A stretch of 64,000 nt of DNA from Penicillus capitatus (GCA_965649825.1 OZ287694.1:2108001-2172000); one strand, 5' to 3'. Counted from the first letter of the stretch, positions 1 to 10,605 are shown. The notes: a model not told the origin generated them from the sequence alone. Program-made: numbers and translations.

Positions 1-1120
1 TGAAGGAACCGATCTGGGTCGATCTCGACGCTCTGACCGAACTCGGAGATCGGAATCTTGATGCGGCATCCGCCGCCACGCACATCTGAGACACAACAGC
101 AGTCAGCCATCCGCCGCCGCCGCCACTGTCCTTACATTCTGTGACGCTTCCCGACGGAATGCTGTGGCTGAAGAGGATGACGCGGCAGTCGACGGTACAT
201 GACCCCAGATCCGGAGGGAGATGCAGGAAGAACGCCTGGCAGCACGCCTGGCGTTCGACCATCCACAGACCCCTGACAGCGACGCCCGTCACTGACCGCG
301 CAGCAAGAGGCAACGCACCAGGTCTTGTCGGCGAAGGAGAACGTCTTCGTCCAGTACGCCACATGCTCGATGTACAGCTCAGGCTTCACCGCCCACTGCA
401 GACGGCAGAACGCATCACGCGCAGGAGTTTGCCCTAACAGAGTGCCGTGCCTTGCAGCAGGCCGTGGGCCCGTCCGTGCAGATGGTGAAATCCTCATCGT
501 GCTGATCGCAGAACTGCATGTGGAAGGTGATGGTGACAGATCCGTCTTCGAGCACCCGCAATCGTTTGTTAGGAATCTTGCCGCCGTACTGCGTTCCCTG
601 CTCGAGGTAAGACATCTCGCCTGCGCAACAGGTGTCCCGCCCGCACTCGAGAGATGTCACATCAGGAGAATGATGGAGACTTGGCGCGATCGAAGGATCG
701 TTGATCCACCAGTAGCAACGGCGGACTGGCGGAAATATCTCATCGTGCTGACAGAAGTACGCCTCCAGGCAGCCGTGTGGTGCGATAGACACGGAGGCCG
801 TCCTGCAAACCGTAGGTCCAATGCAGACGGCGAGGGAACGTCGACGCACCAGGTGAGTCCGAGGAACGGGATCTCTTCCGTCTGCAGCGTCTTCTTCGGA
901 CAGCGCGCCAGTCCTCTAGGCACTTCGAGCTGTACACAGAGGTCGCCCTGCGTGCGGAACTGGATGTACGCACCAAGACAACGCCTTTCCGTTCGGCGCA
1001 CTCCTCCACCTTGTACTCGTATTTCATACCGTGCCACAGTCCGCATCCTCGAGGCACCGTTTTTGGGATGCGCGGTTCACGGCATGGGTGTCTTTTGCTC
1101 ACCCGATGTCTTACGCATGC
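1..1120 (-). CDS. Cysteine-rich, probably secreted protein (partial, multi-exon)
   Basis: Several short open stretches on the minus strand read as exons of one cysteine-rich protein, in transcription order: about 1060-930 (GMKYEYKVEECAERKG, then GDLCVQLEVPRGLARCPKK), 850-660 (EAYFCQHDEIFPP, CYWWINDPS), 650-440 (CGRDTCCAGEMSYLEQGTQ, then FHMQFCDQHDEDF), 420-290 (ELYIEHVAYWTKTF, CVASCC) and a last part near 240-1. Dense, paired cysteines and the lack of long hydrophobic segments suggest an extracellular disulfide-rich protein. Exon joins and the start are not resolved, and the gene runs off the left edge. I do not recognise the family. It lies just outside the inverted repeat and has no copy beyond the right arm. 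Confidence 0.4.
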
Positions 1121-1639
1121 CCTTCGCTGCGAACGCTGGAGTCTTGGACAAAACTGTTGGCAAAAGCGCGTCCCTTGTTTAGCGATTTGGATGCGGCGAA
1201 ACGGAAAACGGACTTCACAGCGCGGACTGTACGGACGATGCTGCAGACGACGTCATCTGGATTCGGTCGTAGCATCGAAGGACATGCGGGTGCCCGAGTT
1301 CGACAAGGCGTGTCTTCTCCACGGAAGGCAGGTCTTGCGAACGCCGGGTCAAGGAGACGACGTGCGAAACGACGCAACACACTGGAGTCGCTCTCTGCCC
1401 ACCTGCATCTAACGACAAGCGTCGACCAGGCAACAGCACGCTTTGCTGGACGTCGTCAGAGCGACGGGCTGTCGTTCTGCCTCGGCGCCTGCCATCCATT
1501 TTCGGCGCTTCCTTGCGCCGGTATCGTCGACTGCCTCATCGAATGATGCTCTCAGGAGCTGTGGTCTTTGTCGGTGCGTGGACGCGATGCCGTGCGTGGC
1601 TGGTGCACAGAGAACACCCGAAAGAGGTAAAAGCGAACT
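1121..1639. other. Unassigned flank left of the inverted repeat
   Basis: Reading frames occur on both strands, but none shows a recognisable domain or a convincing splice pattern. It may hold the 5' end of the cysteine-rich gene or its promoter. I see no RNA gene or mobile element here. Confidence 0.3.
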
Positions 1640-1710
1640 GATCGTACCTTCTGCGTCAGCGTGGCAACGTCGCGAGACCTTGTTGTCGGACAGGACGGAC
1701 GTCACATCAG
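1640..1710 (-). repeat. Border repeat, copy at the outer end of the left arm
   Basis: Read outward from the arm, this sequence (TGATGTGACG, then a spacer, then CCGACAACAAGGTCTCGCGA and GACGCAGAAGGTAC) matches the sequence read outward from the other end of the same arm (17911-17985: CCGACAACAATGTATCGCGA and GACGCAGAAGGGTAC). The left arm is therefore bracketed by two short inverted copies of one element of about 70 bp. Both contain a TCGCGA core with hairpin potential. Confidence 0.6.
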
Positions 1711-2072
1711 TTTTGATCGCATCCCGGCTGACGATTGCCACCTTTAAGATTGCTGAATGGCCACGATACGGAGAAAACGCATCTAAAAGATATCTAAGAT
1801 ACTATTTCTTGCGCATTTTTACGCTTCTTGGATCGCGCAACGGAGCTAAGCTTGACCTAATCGGTCATCAGATCTTCGATGCTGACCCTAAAGAAAGAAT
1901 CTTTCTTACACACTGAACAACGAAGTTTCTCTGGTTAGCAGACCGACTGCATCTTCAAAGATTTGTTCACTTCTTCAAACACTACCGTTAAGGTTTGCAG
2001 CAAACAATGTCGCCAGAAAGAATGAGAAACGGCAAAAAGATGTGACGCGTCTGTCTTCGTTCAATCTTTCGA

Positions 2073-4290
2073 TCATTCTGTCTGTGGTAGAAGTTCCTTG
2101 TTGCGTCGAGCATTCGCGGTGGCGACTCCCTGAAAGATCGAGTTCACCAGAGCTTCGTCCGGGCGTTCGTTTTTGCGGCCGCCGCGCCACACTGGAGCGT
2201 CCACCGATACAGGTTCCGGATAGGGAGGCAATCCCACTCTTGGTCGGTCCTCGTCTGCCACACACACCCGCCCGTCAGAGAAAGGCGGGGGATCCAGGAA
2301 TCGATACCATTGCTGAGGGTGAGGAATTGTCGGAGATAGTGGGCGTCGGTCATGGATTTGTTCTTGGCGTCAATCCCGGGCGAACGACGCACTTCGAACG
2401 TCTTGGACACGGCTTCGGGTCTCTGAAGGCACTGCAAGATCACCTCAGCCAACTCGACAAATCGCAAACGGCCAGCAGTCGTGTCCCCTATACGCCACCG
2501 ACCTCACATCCCTCCCTAGCTGTCATTATCTCGGCGTACCCTGGGAGAACTGCAGCAGGTCTGGCGTCAGATCTCCTGTCTCCAGTTCTTCGCTGATGAA
2601 CCCTGGTCGTGAAGAAGGCACTCGAGGCAGCACATAGCAAGCAGAGAGTGTTGACTGACCATTGGGACAGACGATGGTGTAGGGCAGAGTGGAGCAGCGC
2701 ACGGTGCTGTTGCCTTCGAACTTGTGGTTCAGGACACCTCCAGGATTCAGGCGCATGATCGGCACTGTCTCTTCATTGCGTCGATCTATGTTCTCACCGA
2801 TGCGCGCACTGCGCTCTTGGCCAGCCGACGACAAGTGCACCAACTGCAACAGCAGAACCGTCCCCTCGGAGATAAATGTCTGGTGTGACAACGACAGGCA
2901 CCTGTGGCCGCGCAGCTCTGTATGTCGAAACGGAGGCAACTGAGAAGGAGAAGTCCCCGGCGGGGCTCTTTCTGTTCGGAAAACCGTCGACCGTTTTCGT
3001 ACTGCTCATCTGAGAAAGACAGATATGGCGAGATCGTCATCTTGTAGAGAAGGTACCCACCCATCCGAGTCTGGCAGTGGGGGAGGGGGCAAGGGTGGCA
3101 GTCTGGTCCGGAATGCCTTGCTTCACAAGACGGAAGTGATGCAGCGGTAGTTTGACTTCCGTCCATTGCCCGTCCACCTAGACAGCAAGCATCATCCATA
3201 GATGAGATGACAGCGACGTCTGAGAGGAGGGACCGTGTCGAAGGAAGCTGCAAAGAAACTCTGTTCATGCGATCCTGTTTCGTCCTGCACGGGGAGACAT
3301 ATTCAATGACTGAGACAGGGAAGAGTGAGCGATGTGACTGACGTTTTGCAGTGTGATGAAGTGTGAGCGTCCGTCGCCTCTGACAGAAAAGGTTAGCCCG
3401 TCTGCTCCTGTGAGATCCAGTGCGCAGCTGTCTGCCCACTGAATCGTCCCTTTCGGCGTCAGGTCTCTCACTCTTTCCTACATGGCGCATCGTCGCCGCA
3501 CGCTCGCATGATCGATGTCTCACTCCTTGCTCGAGAGTCCCCTCCATGCGAATCCCGTTTGCGTCCGGCGTGATGCGACTCGTCGATGCACCGATCGACG
3601 CGTCCGTCCAGGACATGTCCGGCACGAGATCGACCGAATTCAGAATCGTCATGTCAGCCACCGGCGTCAGATGACGTTCCGCTGCAGCGACGACGTTCAT
3701 GACGCCGACGGAGTCAACGGAATAGGCAAAGACTGTCGCTGGGTCGTACGGATCGGTCACTGTGTCCGGGTTTGTGTTTCTCCATGCCGGACCCGAGCAG
3801 AGGACCACCTGTTGGACGCCCGAAAACAACGCAGCTGTCAACGTCTCAGGCTTCATCATGTCCACGCCGTCCACCACACGCAATCCCTCGCCACCGAATC
3901 CCATCCCCTCCAGTTTCGCGGCCGAGCGGACGGCGGCGACCACTGGGCGCCCCGTTTCCAAAAGCTGCACACCACGATCTTAGCCGCTCATCCCACGACG
4001 CCGGCTGGACGGACCTGTTGTAGCACGGCGCGGCCGATGCGTCCCGTCGCGCCGAAGAGTAAAACGGCGCCGCTGTCGGACGCTACCGTCGACGCGGCAG
4101 CGACGACAATGTTTCGGTCGCGACGCGGTTCGTCGCACAGCGTCACCCTCCAGTCCTTCACGCCACATCCACGCCGCGCTCTGCCTTTCCAAACCGTCCC
4201 GGCGGTCGTCTGTCGTGTGGCATTCCTCGGCAGCGCCACACCGCAGCGAACAACGGGCGTCACGGCCCACCTCGTCACACGCGTCGCCAT
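2073..4290 (-). CDS. HCF173-like NAD(P)-binding SDR / CIA30-domain protein
   Basis: The gene encodes an atypical short-chain dehydrogenase-like Rossmann fold with a CIA30 domain inserted. That architecture is known from plant and algal HCF173, which supports psbA translation and photosystem II assembly at thylakoids. An N-terminal presequence of about 70 residues precedes LLFGATGRIGRAVLQQ (nucleotide-binding GxxGxxG) and, after an intron, ETGRPVVAAVRS. The CIA30 part reads RDLTPKGTIQWADSC, LTFSVRGDGRSHFITLQN and VDGQWTEVKLPLHHFRL. The SDR tail resumes with GGVLNHKFEGNSTVR and LPYTIVCP, then RLVELAEVILQCLQRPE and a C-terminal tail ending at 2073. At least eight short introns are needed; the one near 3330 holds the recurrent CAGTCACATC and CACTCTTCC motifs. 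The start is ATG at 4288-4290, divergent from the KH gene. The domain assignment is firm; orthology to HCF173 is inferred. Confidence 0.75.
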
Positions 4291-4626
4291 GCTCTAACGT
4301 TGACGTTGCTGCTCAGAATGTTGTGTCAACGTATGTAGCCGTATACGTAAAGCGTACGTGAAGGTGAGGTCATCAAGCGAAGGGCGGTGTTACGTGCTCG
4401 TCACGTCGTGTCGCGGTATCTTATCACTTGTCCTCGTCAGCTTTACGTTTTTGTCGAATCCACCGCTGTTCACATCTGGCAAGTAGTATTTAGAACAACC
4501 CTGACGCCAGGAATATCGCTTCACTATTCTGAACGTTTCCATCGAGAACTTTTCCCGAACGTCGAACGGACGGTGCCAAGACCGGAGACCTCATCTTTGA
4601 GAGAACTGAAGACCCTACCCCAGACG
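4291..4626. promoter_or_regulatory. Divergent intergenic region, HCF173-like / KH gene
   Basis: The two start codons face away from each other across 336 bp, so this stretch should hold both promoters. I see no clear TATA box. Compared with the right-arm equivalent (48527-48863) it is far more diverged than most of the repeat, roughly four of five bases matching by eye, including CGTACGTGAAGGTGAGGTCATC, which is conserved. Confidence 0.4.
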
Positions 4627-5826
4627 ATGCCTCAGGATCGACTCGAGCAGAAATTGCGCCAGTTGGGGCTCAGTCATTGCTCCCACGCCAACGCCAGGCG
4701 TCTGACGTTTCGTGTCTACTTTCCTCGGCCACCGTACGGCCCCGTGGAGTATTTGGCAGCGAAGCAGGGAGACGGTCTAAATTTCGTTGGACAGTTACTC
4801 GGACATGGAGGGTGCACGTTAAAGAAGATTCAGACGGATTCAGGGGCGCGAGTGGAGGTCCACGACGGCAAGGGAAACCTAAACGGCACGCATCCTTCCT
4901 ACACCGACCCCTCCATCCACGCCGTCGTGTTCGCCGAGACGCGCGAGAAGCTCAGTCGCGCGGCGAAGATGATTGCCGAGGTGCTGCAGCCCGTCGATGC
5001 TGTCTTCGAGCGATTTGACGTGACCCCTGGAGCCTCCGTTGTGCTGAAGCCCGTCATCACTCGAAAAGCTGGAAGCCCGCAGTCGGAAGCATCGAGCCAC
5101 AGTCGAGGCATATGGTGTGGAGCATCGTCGCCTACCTCAGAAAAGGATTCCTGTCTGACCCGGGACATCGACTCTGCCTATATCCATCCGTCACATCCGA
5201 TCAACGCGCAGCATGATGCCGTGCATCGTCCATGGAAAAGAGTGAGCTCGTTGACGTCCGAGAAGAGAGAGACGTCATTTCATGTACCGCCGCCGCCGCC
5301 GTCAGAGAATAAGCCGAGCGAGAAGGAGAATGCTCTGGGCGGCCTGAAGGAGTGGAAGACGTGGGGAAGCGGCAATTCAGACTGCTACAGTCAGTTCACG
5401 ACTCTGACACAGAACTTCGTTTCGCAGTACGCCCATCGTCCGCCAACCGAACTGCCAGCCATCGATCGACCATCATACTTCGAACCGTTCCGCTCATCCT
5501 CTGTCTGGAATCCTGTCGTCTGCCGCACCAGCGCGGCGAATCAGAATGGATCGTCCTCCTGTGCGCAGTTTCGTCCCTCGCCCAGTGTCGAGTTTCCGCA
5601 GCGACTGGGAAGATGGGGAAAAGATAAATCGATGCCGGAGACGGAGGCTCTTCTCCTATCCAATGTGTATGCAAATCTCATCGGCAGTACTGTATCTCCG
5701 GCGACGGGAGCATTTCCCGCAGTGAAGGAATCGAGATTAACCAGTGCTTACCGCATAACGGTCGAACCCGAACAAACAAATTCAAAAATTACTCATCAAC
5801 GCATTGTTTTGCCTCACGATCTTTAG
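4627..5826 (+). CDS. KH-domain RNA-binding protein (left copy)
   Basis: This is a single-exon protein of about 400 residues with one KH domain near residues 20-120. Upstream of the motif lies RLTFRVYFPRPPYGPVEYLA. The RNA-binding helix-GxxG-helix reads FVGQLLGHGGCTLKKIQTDS, followed by ARVEVHDGKGN and a helix EKLSRAAKMIAEVLQPVD. This resembles STAR/SF1-type KH proteins, which bind single-stranded RNA in splicing or mRNA control, but GHGG replaces the usual basic GxxG, so the loop is unusual. The rest is low-complexity, rich in Ser and Pro (a run of prolines near 5290). I chose ATG 4627 (MPQDRLEQK) because it directly precedes the conserved region; the frame is open further upstream. The target is unknown. 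Confidence 0.75.
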   Translation: MPQDRLEQKLRQLGLSHCSHANARRLTFRVYFPRPPYGPVEYLAAKQGDGLNFVGQLLGHGGCTLKKIQTDSGARVEVHDGKGNLNGTHPSYTDPSIHAVVFAETREKLSRAAKMIAEVLQPVDAVFERFDVTPGASVVLKPVITRKAGSPQSEASSHSRGIWCGASSPTSEKDSCLTRDIDSAYIHPSHPINAQHDAVHRPWKRVSSLTSEKRETSFHVPPPPPSENKPSEKENALGGLKEWKTWGSGNSDCYSQFTTLTQNFVSQYAHRPPTELPAIDRPSYFEPFRSSSVWNPVVCRTSAANQNGSSSCAQFRPSPSVEFPQRLGRWGKDKSMPETEALLLSNVYANLIGSTVSPATGAFPAVKESRLTSAYRITVEPEQTNSKITHQRIVLPHDL

Positions 5827-6263
5827 CATTTGGGTGTCCTTGGTTGACTCCTGTTTACTAGAGTGTGAGAAGGAGCCTGATTGACGATGTCAATTGTTGT
5901 TGTTATCCTTTCCTATGTTTTCCTGATGTAATCGTTTGTGCATATACTAACTGTCCTTTCCTGTTGTTTGATGTGTGAGAAAGTGTGTGAGTGAAAGGGG
6001 CGATTTCTAGTGAATGGAACGAAACAGCCATAATAACAATGATCATGCATGCTACAAGCCAAAATAATCTTCCCTTTCACTGTCCTAAGAACTGACGCCC
6101 GCGAAGACTGAAGATTGAACTGAAGGCATTCTGCCTTGTGTCCATTTGGTTCTGTGTTTGTGTGTTTGTTCGTCGCCTGCGTGCGTGTGGGGTGAGAAGA
6201 GAGTTTGTCCAGAGACATTTCGTTGGGTGTGAATGACAGACAGCCACATAAATAGAAATACTG
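5827..6263. other. Convergent 3' intergenic region
   Basis: This is a T-rich stretch between the stop codons of the KH gene and the cyclin gene, which converge. It should hold both 3' UTRs and polyadenylation signals. I see no further gene. The first 80 bp differ strongly from the right arm. Confidence 0.5.
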
Positions 6264-7094
6264 TTAAATCTCACTCTTGTTCACATAGATCTGCGTCATC
6301 TCACACTTCACGCGACGCTGTACAAACAGATGCTCGTCCTCCGAATCCCACAGCCCCTCTAGCGCGACACCTTCGACTTCGGACCACTCCACGGCCAGCT
6401 CCAACAGACCCTTGGCCAACTGCAGACGCGAATGGGCGAGGAGTGAGAGGGGTGGTGAGGAGTGACCTGGATGGGCGAAAGTGTGAGGGAGAGTGTGGTG
6501 TAGGCGCTGTCGTTTGCCAGCGCCCATGCGACTTGATGCAGCAGGTACTGTTTCGGTCCTTCCACCGAATACCGACTCATCACCTGGGCCAAGTCCGAGT
6601 GCGGGCCCTGAATCAGCTGCACAGCACAGAAGAGTGAGATCGTCTGACCAAGAGAGTGAGAAGCCAGACGTCGAAGTCGAAGTGGATGATGTCGAGGAGC
6701 AGAATCTGTTCGATGTCGTGGATCTTCCGTCGGAGGGCCAAGACCGACGTTTCCTGAAAACGCTCTGCGTTGCGCTCCCTGTCGTAGCGCTCGTCCAGGC
6801 AGCTCATGACCAGGTCCCGCAGACTCATGGAGCGGAATCCCACCTGAAGAGGAGAGCGTCACCGCGCGCGGAAGACGTTCCTCCGTCCGGTCGCACCTTC
6901 GCTGCCAGACAGCAGCAGGCGACGGCGACGTGAAATCGGTCGTACTGTCCGAAGGTGAAGCTCCCGTAGAAGCGATGAAAGAGTATGCTGCCGGTCGCCG
7001 CGACGGGCAGCGGAAGGCTCTGCCGCTCGACGACGCGAAAGATGAGCTGAACGCATTGGGCCGTCGCCTTTCGTCGCAGCGCCTCTGACGACAT
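6264..7094 (-). CDS. Cyclin of the K/T/L transcriptional type (left copy)
   Basis: The N-terminal cyclin fold is clear: MSSEALRRKATAQCVQL, then GSILFHRFYGSFTFGQYDRF and HVAVACCCLAAKV, the MRAIL-like helix region of cyclins T, K and L. After a 50-bp intron comes RSMSLRDLVMSCLDERYDRE and ILLLDIIHFDFD, then LIQGPHSDLAQVMSRY, VAWALANDSAYTTLSL and, after another intron, LAKGLLELAVEWSEVEG. Cyclins of this family partner CDK9/12/11-type kinases and control RNA polymerase II elongation or splicing in the nucleus. The protein is short, about 220 residues. The last exon may be split further near 6290-6330. Subfamily is not resolvable by eye. Confidence 0.72.
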
Positions 7095-7410
7095 CGTCGA
7101 ATCTGGGACCGAAGGAAGGGAGACGGGCGTCGTGGTCGTACGACGCGATGGGACAGGTACGACAGACTGACTGCAAGATGAGAATGAAATCTTAGGTACT
7201 CAGTTTCTATGAGTTTCTACTTGACACCCTTGCCTCCCGGCAAACACGAATGTCCATCGTCTGTACGAGAGCGTCCGATTTACAAGGCGAGAAAAGGCTC
7301 AGCAAAATCAGGTCAGAAGATGCGGCGACTTCAGCGGTGTCAGATTCTGGTTTCGTCTCGACATCCGTCCGTACGTGAACAGGTTGTGCAAGAGCGTGAG
7401 AGAGCGATAA
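7095..7410. other. Intergenic gap between cyclin and the upstream unknown gene
   Basis: Both neighbours are on the minus strand, so this should hold the cyclin promoter and the 3' UTR of the next gene. Nothing else is recognisable. Confidence 0.4.
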
Positions 7411-8261
7411 TCAGGACGAAGAAAGAGAGGAGAGAGCGGGCAGGACTTCTTGCCAAGAGGAGAGGACGTCGTACTGGACCGTCATTCGGCAGATGAGGTT
7501 CGATCGACTCCAGAGTTCCATCTCCGCCTGAGCGTCGTGCGCCTGCAGTCGCATCACTCTCACACATCCTGCATCGCACAAGCCTGTCACATCAAGAAGA
7601 GTGAGGATATCGTCTGACCCGTGAGCGTCGAGGAAAGTGGCGGCGTGCCGTGTGCGTGGAACTCTTCCATCGAGGCCCCCGTCGCGACGTAGAACATGTC
7701 GCCGCGTCTTCGATCGCAGGCGCTGATGGCCACGAGTCCAAGCTGACTCAGCTGACGTCCCATCTCGTCCAGACACAATCCCGAGCCCTCCAGGAGACGG
7801 ACAGTCGGAATGTGCGCCGAAATGATGACGTCTCCATTCTCCGTCTCCCCCTTGACGAGATCCGTGAAGTGAAAACCATCGAACGGAATGCAGAGGCGTT
7901 CGAGAAGGGGCTTTGGCGAGAGGACTTCGAGGTCGTCCCCGTCGACGTAGGGCACGACGTTGCCGTCGATGCGACGGCGTATCGAGGCAACGTCGACGGG
8001 ATGGGCCACGAGCGTCTCGACCGTCACCGACGGCGCCTCGCCCACTTCCGGTTGCTGGAGAGCACGCGAGAGGCGTAAGGCCCTTTGGCGTCGGCGCCTG
8101 TCCGGGGGAGGCGAGGAGACGAGTGGCCCAGCAAAACGGCAGAGAGAGTAGAAAGTGCGCAGACGGAGGGCTTCGAGGATTCGGGTCAAAACGGCGAGAC
8201 TCGAACGGTGTCTGACGGCGCCGTTGTGAATCCCAGGACGCAATGCTCCGCCCAGTGCCAT
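7411..8261 (-). CDS. Unknown conserved-looking protein (left copy)
   Basis: A long first exon (start MALGGALRPGIHNGAV at 8261) is joined through an intron to CVRVMRLQAHDAQAEMELWS and a C-terminus ending at 7411. The intron begins GTCAGACGATATCC near 7622, contains CCTCACTCTTC and TGATGTGACAG, and ends GATGCAG. Phase is kept and the same structure is open in the right copy. The product is about 270 residues. The most ordered-looking segment is PYVDGDDLEVLSPKPLLERL, FDGFHFTDLVKGETENGDVI and GLCLDEMGRQLSQLG. I do not recognise the family, and there is no clear membrane segment or transit peptide. Its start is only 30 bp from the proposed start of the divergent TPR gene, so one of the two starts may lie further in. 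Confidence 0.55.
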
Positions 8262-8291
8262 GAGAAGAACGGAATAGGGATGGATGAGTAG

Positions 8292-9755
8292 ATGGAGCAC
8301 AAACGGCTGCGGCGTACGACAGGCACGTGCTCCACGATGGGCGATCGAGCAATGCCTACGGCGAAGACCACGCGGCCAGTGACGGTCGTGCCGTCGCCTG
8401 CGTTGCGACCAGCGAAAGCGCGTCTTTTGAGCGCCACACCATCGGCGACCGATGTCGCTCGCTGCTCCACTTTGAAGAGGGAACGAGTGTGACGTGCATC
8501 AGGGTGTGCAGTGGCGCCGGAGGAGGCTCGTGGGAGTGGGATTGATGTCGGGCTTGGCTGGATTCCTGTCACAGGAAGAGGCTTCAGACGCCGGACCGTT
8601 TCTTCTGGAGACAGGTGTGAGCCTCTCTTCTCCACGCATATGATGTGACGTGGGAGGACGTGTTGTGTGAGGTGGACGGGGGCCGCTGGCAGAAGAGGAA
8701 GCGAGACTGATCGAGATCCGCGCGCAGAAGGAGAAAGAGTTCGACGAAGAGGTCACTCTTTTGCTGTTCGAAAGAAACTGCAGAGGCGTGCGTGCAGGTG
8801 ACCAACTCCAAAGAAGGAAAGTTCTGCGCGACGCCGTTTGGAGTCGATGTCGTCGGCATCACGGAACTGGTGGCGCTGGTCGGTGCCCTCGTCGGAGGTC
8901 TGTCGTCCGAGAGTGGCCCGGAGGGTCGAAGTGCGATTTATGATATCCCAGGGATCACGGCTCGGCGCCGAAAAAAGGAACTCGAACGGCTCAACGAACG
9001 ACTGCGCAAGATCAACATGTCGCTGCGACAGAACGCTCGATTTGGCATTGTCTACGCGCCAGGTCGCGCAACTAGCTTCTCGCTCCTCGACTGGAACAGG
9101 TCTGTGTGAGATCAGGTCTCACCTACGCGCCGACAGGAAACGCCGCCAGCTCCGCTCCCCCTGCATCTTCCGAAAGTGAGGGGGTACTTGACGTGACTAC
9201 CGTTGCGACCGCCCCTGTGCAGCGATGGAGACTCGGCCCCTGCGTTCGGCCGCCGCGCTGACGGGCAGCGTCGATGAAGATCTCTCCGAGGAGCACGTCG
9301 ACTGCCGGTGCGTGGATGTCTTTGATCGCCGTCCAGTCCCATCACGGGTGCCTCCAGGGATGCGCTGAAGACGGGGAAGAAACTCCTCAAGGAGAAGAAC
9401 GCCGCGGCAGCCATGGTGCGATTCGAGAAGGCGCTCATGCTTGCCAAGGGACTGCGCGATCGGACACAGGAAAGACGAGCCGTGCGCGGTCTGGCGGCCT
9501 GTGCCCGGCTCCTGGTCACCCATCCGTCACATCACTCAGACATCTCACTCTTCTGGCGTCTAGGGCGAGTACCGAACGGCCATCAAGCACCTCGAACGCG
9601 TCCTGCAGATCTCGGACGAGGTCGACGACCACGTCGGCGATTCCGACGCCTACGGCACCATCGCCGATATCTACGCCGACATGGGCGAGTTCGAGAAGGC
9701 GGCAGAGTACTACGACAAGTACATCTCAAGAATGAACACCGAGGGACCCGTTTGA
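8292..9755 (+). CDS. Plastid TPR protein, plant/algal family (left copy)
   Basis: At least seven exons join in phase. A presequence-like N-terminus (MEHKRLRRTTGTCSTMGDRA) leads to RERWRRRRLVGVGLMSGLAG, a twin-arginine-like basic run plus hydrophobic segment. Then come EEEARLIEIRAQKEKEFDEE, CATPFGVDVVGITELVALVG, ALVGGLSS, KKELERLNERLRKINMSLRQ and YAPTGNAASS, and finally TPRs: ALKTGKKLLKEKNAAAAMVR, FEKALMLAKGLRDRTQERRA, YRTAIKHLERVLQISDEVDD and YGTIADIYADMGEFEKAAEY. The order matches a TPR family conserved in plants and algae (At1g78915-type, recalled from memory) and predicted for plastids; its role is not well defined. One intron (about 9503-9566) holds CCGTCACATCACTC and TCTCACTCTTC. bS20 follows 70 bp downstream on the same strand. 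Confidence 0.72.
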
Positions 9756-9825
9756 GAGGAGACGACCAAGTGTACACGAGCACAGTCACTTCGTCGCATT
9801 TTTGAATCATCGTCTCCTCTGCGGT

Positions 9826-10578
9826 ATGGCCCTGGCTATCACGCGTGCTCTGGGACGCATCTGTCTCGTCCCTTCCACACCGCGGCTCCTGCGATCCACA
9901 GTCGTGTCCACCGCCGCACCTCGACCGAGTTTCTCGTTCGTCCAGAGCGTCGGCGGCCGGCCCCTTCAACGTCGTCCGCCTTCAGGTGCGCCGACGTCCG
10001 CGTCTACTGAAATGCGTCTGTGCAGCGTCGTCCGAGCTTCGGCCCGTTGCCGCTGTCGCGTTCGCCACCACGACGCGCTGCTCCAAGAGCGCCGAAAAGC
10101 GTCACCGTCAGTCGGAGAAGCGTCGGGCGCAGAACAAAAGTCGCAAAACCACAGTCAAGAAGCGAATGAAGAAGGCATTCGCATTCCCGCGTCCTCGCAC
10201 CTCTTCTCACTGCTTTGCTTTCAGGTCCTCAAGGAGTTCGACGCCTTTCGCAAGGAACCCCCCAGAGCCGAGTCCGAGCTCGACCATGTCAAGCCTCTCA
10301 TGAGCGACGCCTTCAAGGCCATCGACAAGGCCGTGCAGAAAGGCACGCTGCACCGCAACACCGGCGCGCGGCGCAAATCGCGTCTGTCCCGCGCCCGCCG
10401 CCGTTTGCTCGTGCAGGCCGGTCTCGCAGAGCCGCTTCCCAAACCGAATCCGAAGTCTCTCGTCGAAGAGTACGAGGCGAAGCAGCGCGCACGTCGAGCG
10501 GCGGTGAAGAAGAGGATTCAGGAACAGCTGGAGGCGGAGAGGGCGGAGGAGGAGAGAGAGGCGTCCGAATTAGCGTGA
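9826..10578 (+). CDS. Organellar ribosomal protein bS20 (left copy)
   Basis: This is a small-subunit protein of bacterial type that binds 16S rRNA; nuclear coding plus a presequence point to import into an organelle, probably the plastid. Exon 1 gives [20 protein letters not shown] and a Ser/Arg-rich presequence. A 40-bp GT-AG intron (GTGCGCCGAC...GTGCAG, about 9975-10014) restores the frame to [20 protein letters not shown] and [10 protein letters not shown] 50-bp intron starting with GC (AAG|GCATTCGC...TTTCAG) then joins [12 protein letters not shown] and the diagnostic [21 protein letters not shown] charged Glu/Arg-rich tail extends beyond normal bS20 length. Both intron lengths fit the required phase. 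The stop lies 27 bp from the convergent FtsH stop. Confidence 0.85.
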   Translation: MALAITRALGRICLVPSTPRLLRSTVVSTAAPRPSFSFVQSVGGRPLQRRPPSGAPTSASTEMRLCSVVRASARCRCRVRHHDALLQERRKASPSVGEASGAEQKSQNHSQEANEEGIRIPASSHLFSLLCFQVLKEFDAFRKEPPRAESELDHVKPLMSDAFKAIDKAVQKGTLHRNTGARRKSRLSRARRRLLVQAGLAEPLPKPNPKSLVEEYEAKQRARRAAVKKRIQEQLEAERAEEEREASELA

Positions 10579-10605
10579 CGGATCGGGGGAGGACGCGAAC
10601 ACTGT

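Noticed and set aside
8186-8635. 149-codon minus-strand frame upstream of the unknown gene.
   Set aside because: It overlaps plus-strand exons of the TPR protein that join in phase; I found no splice path to the unknown gene.
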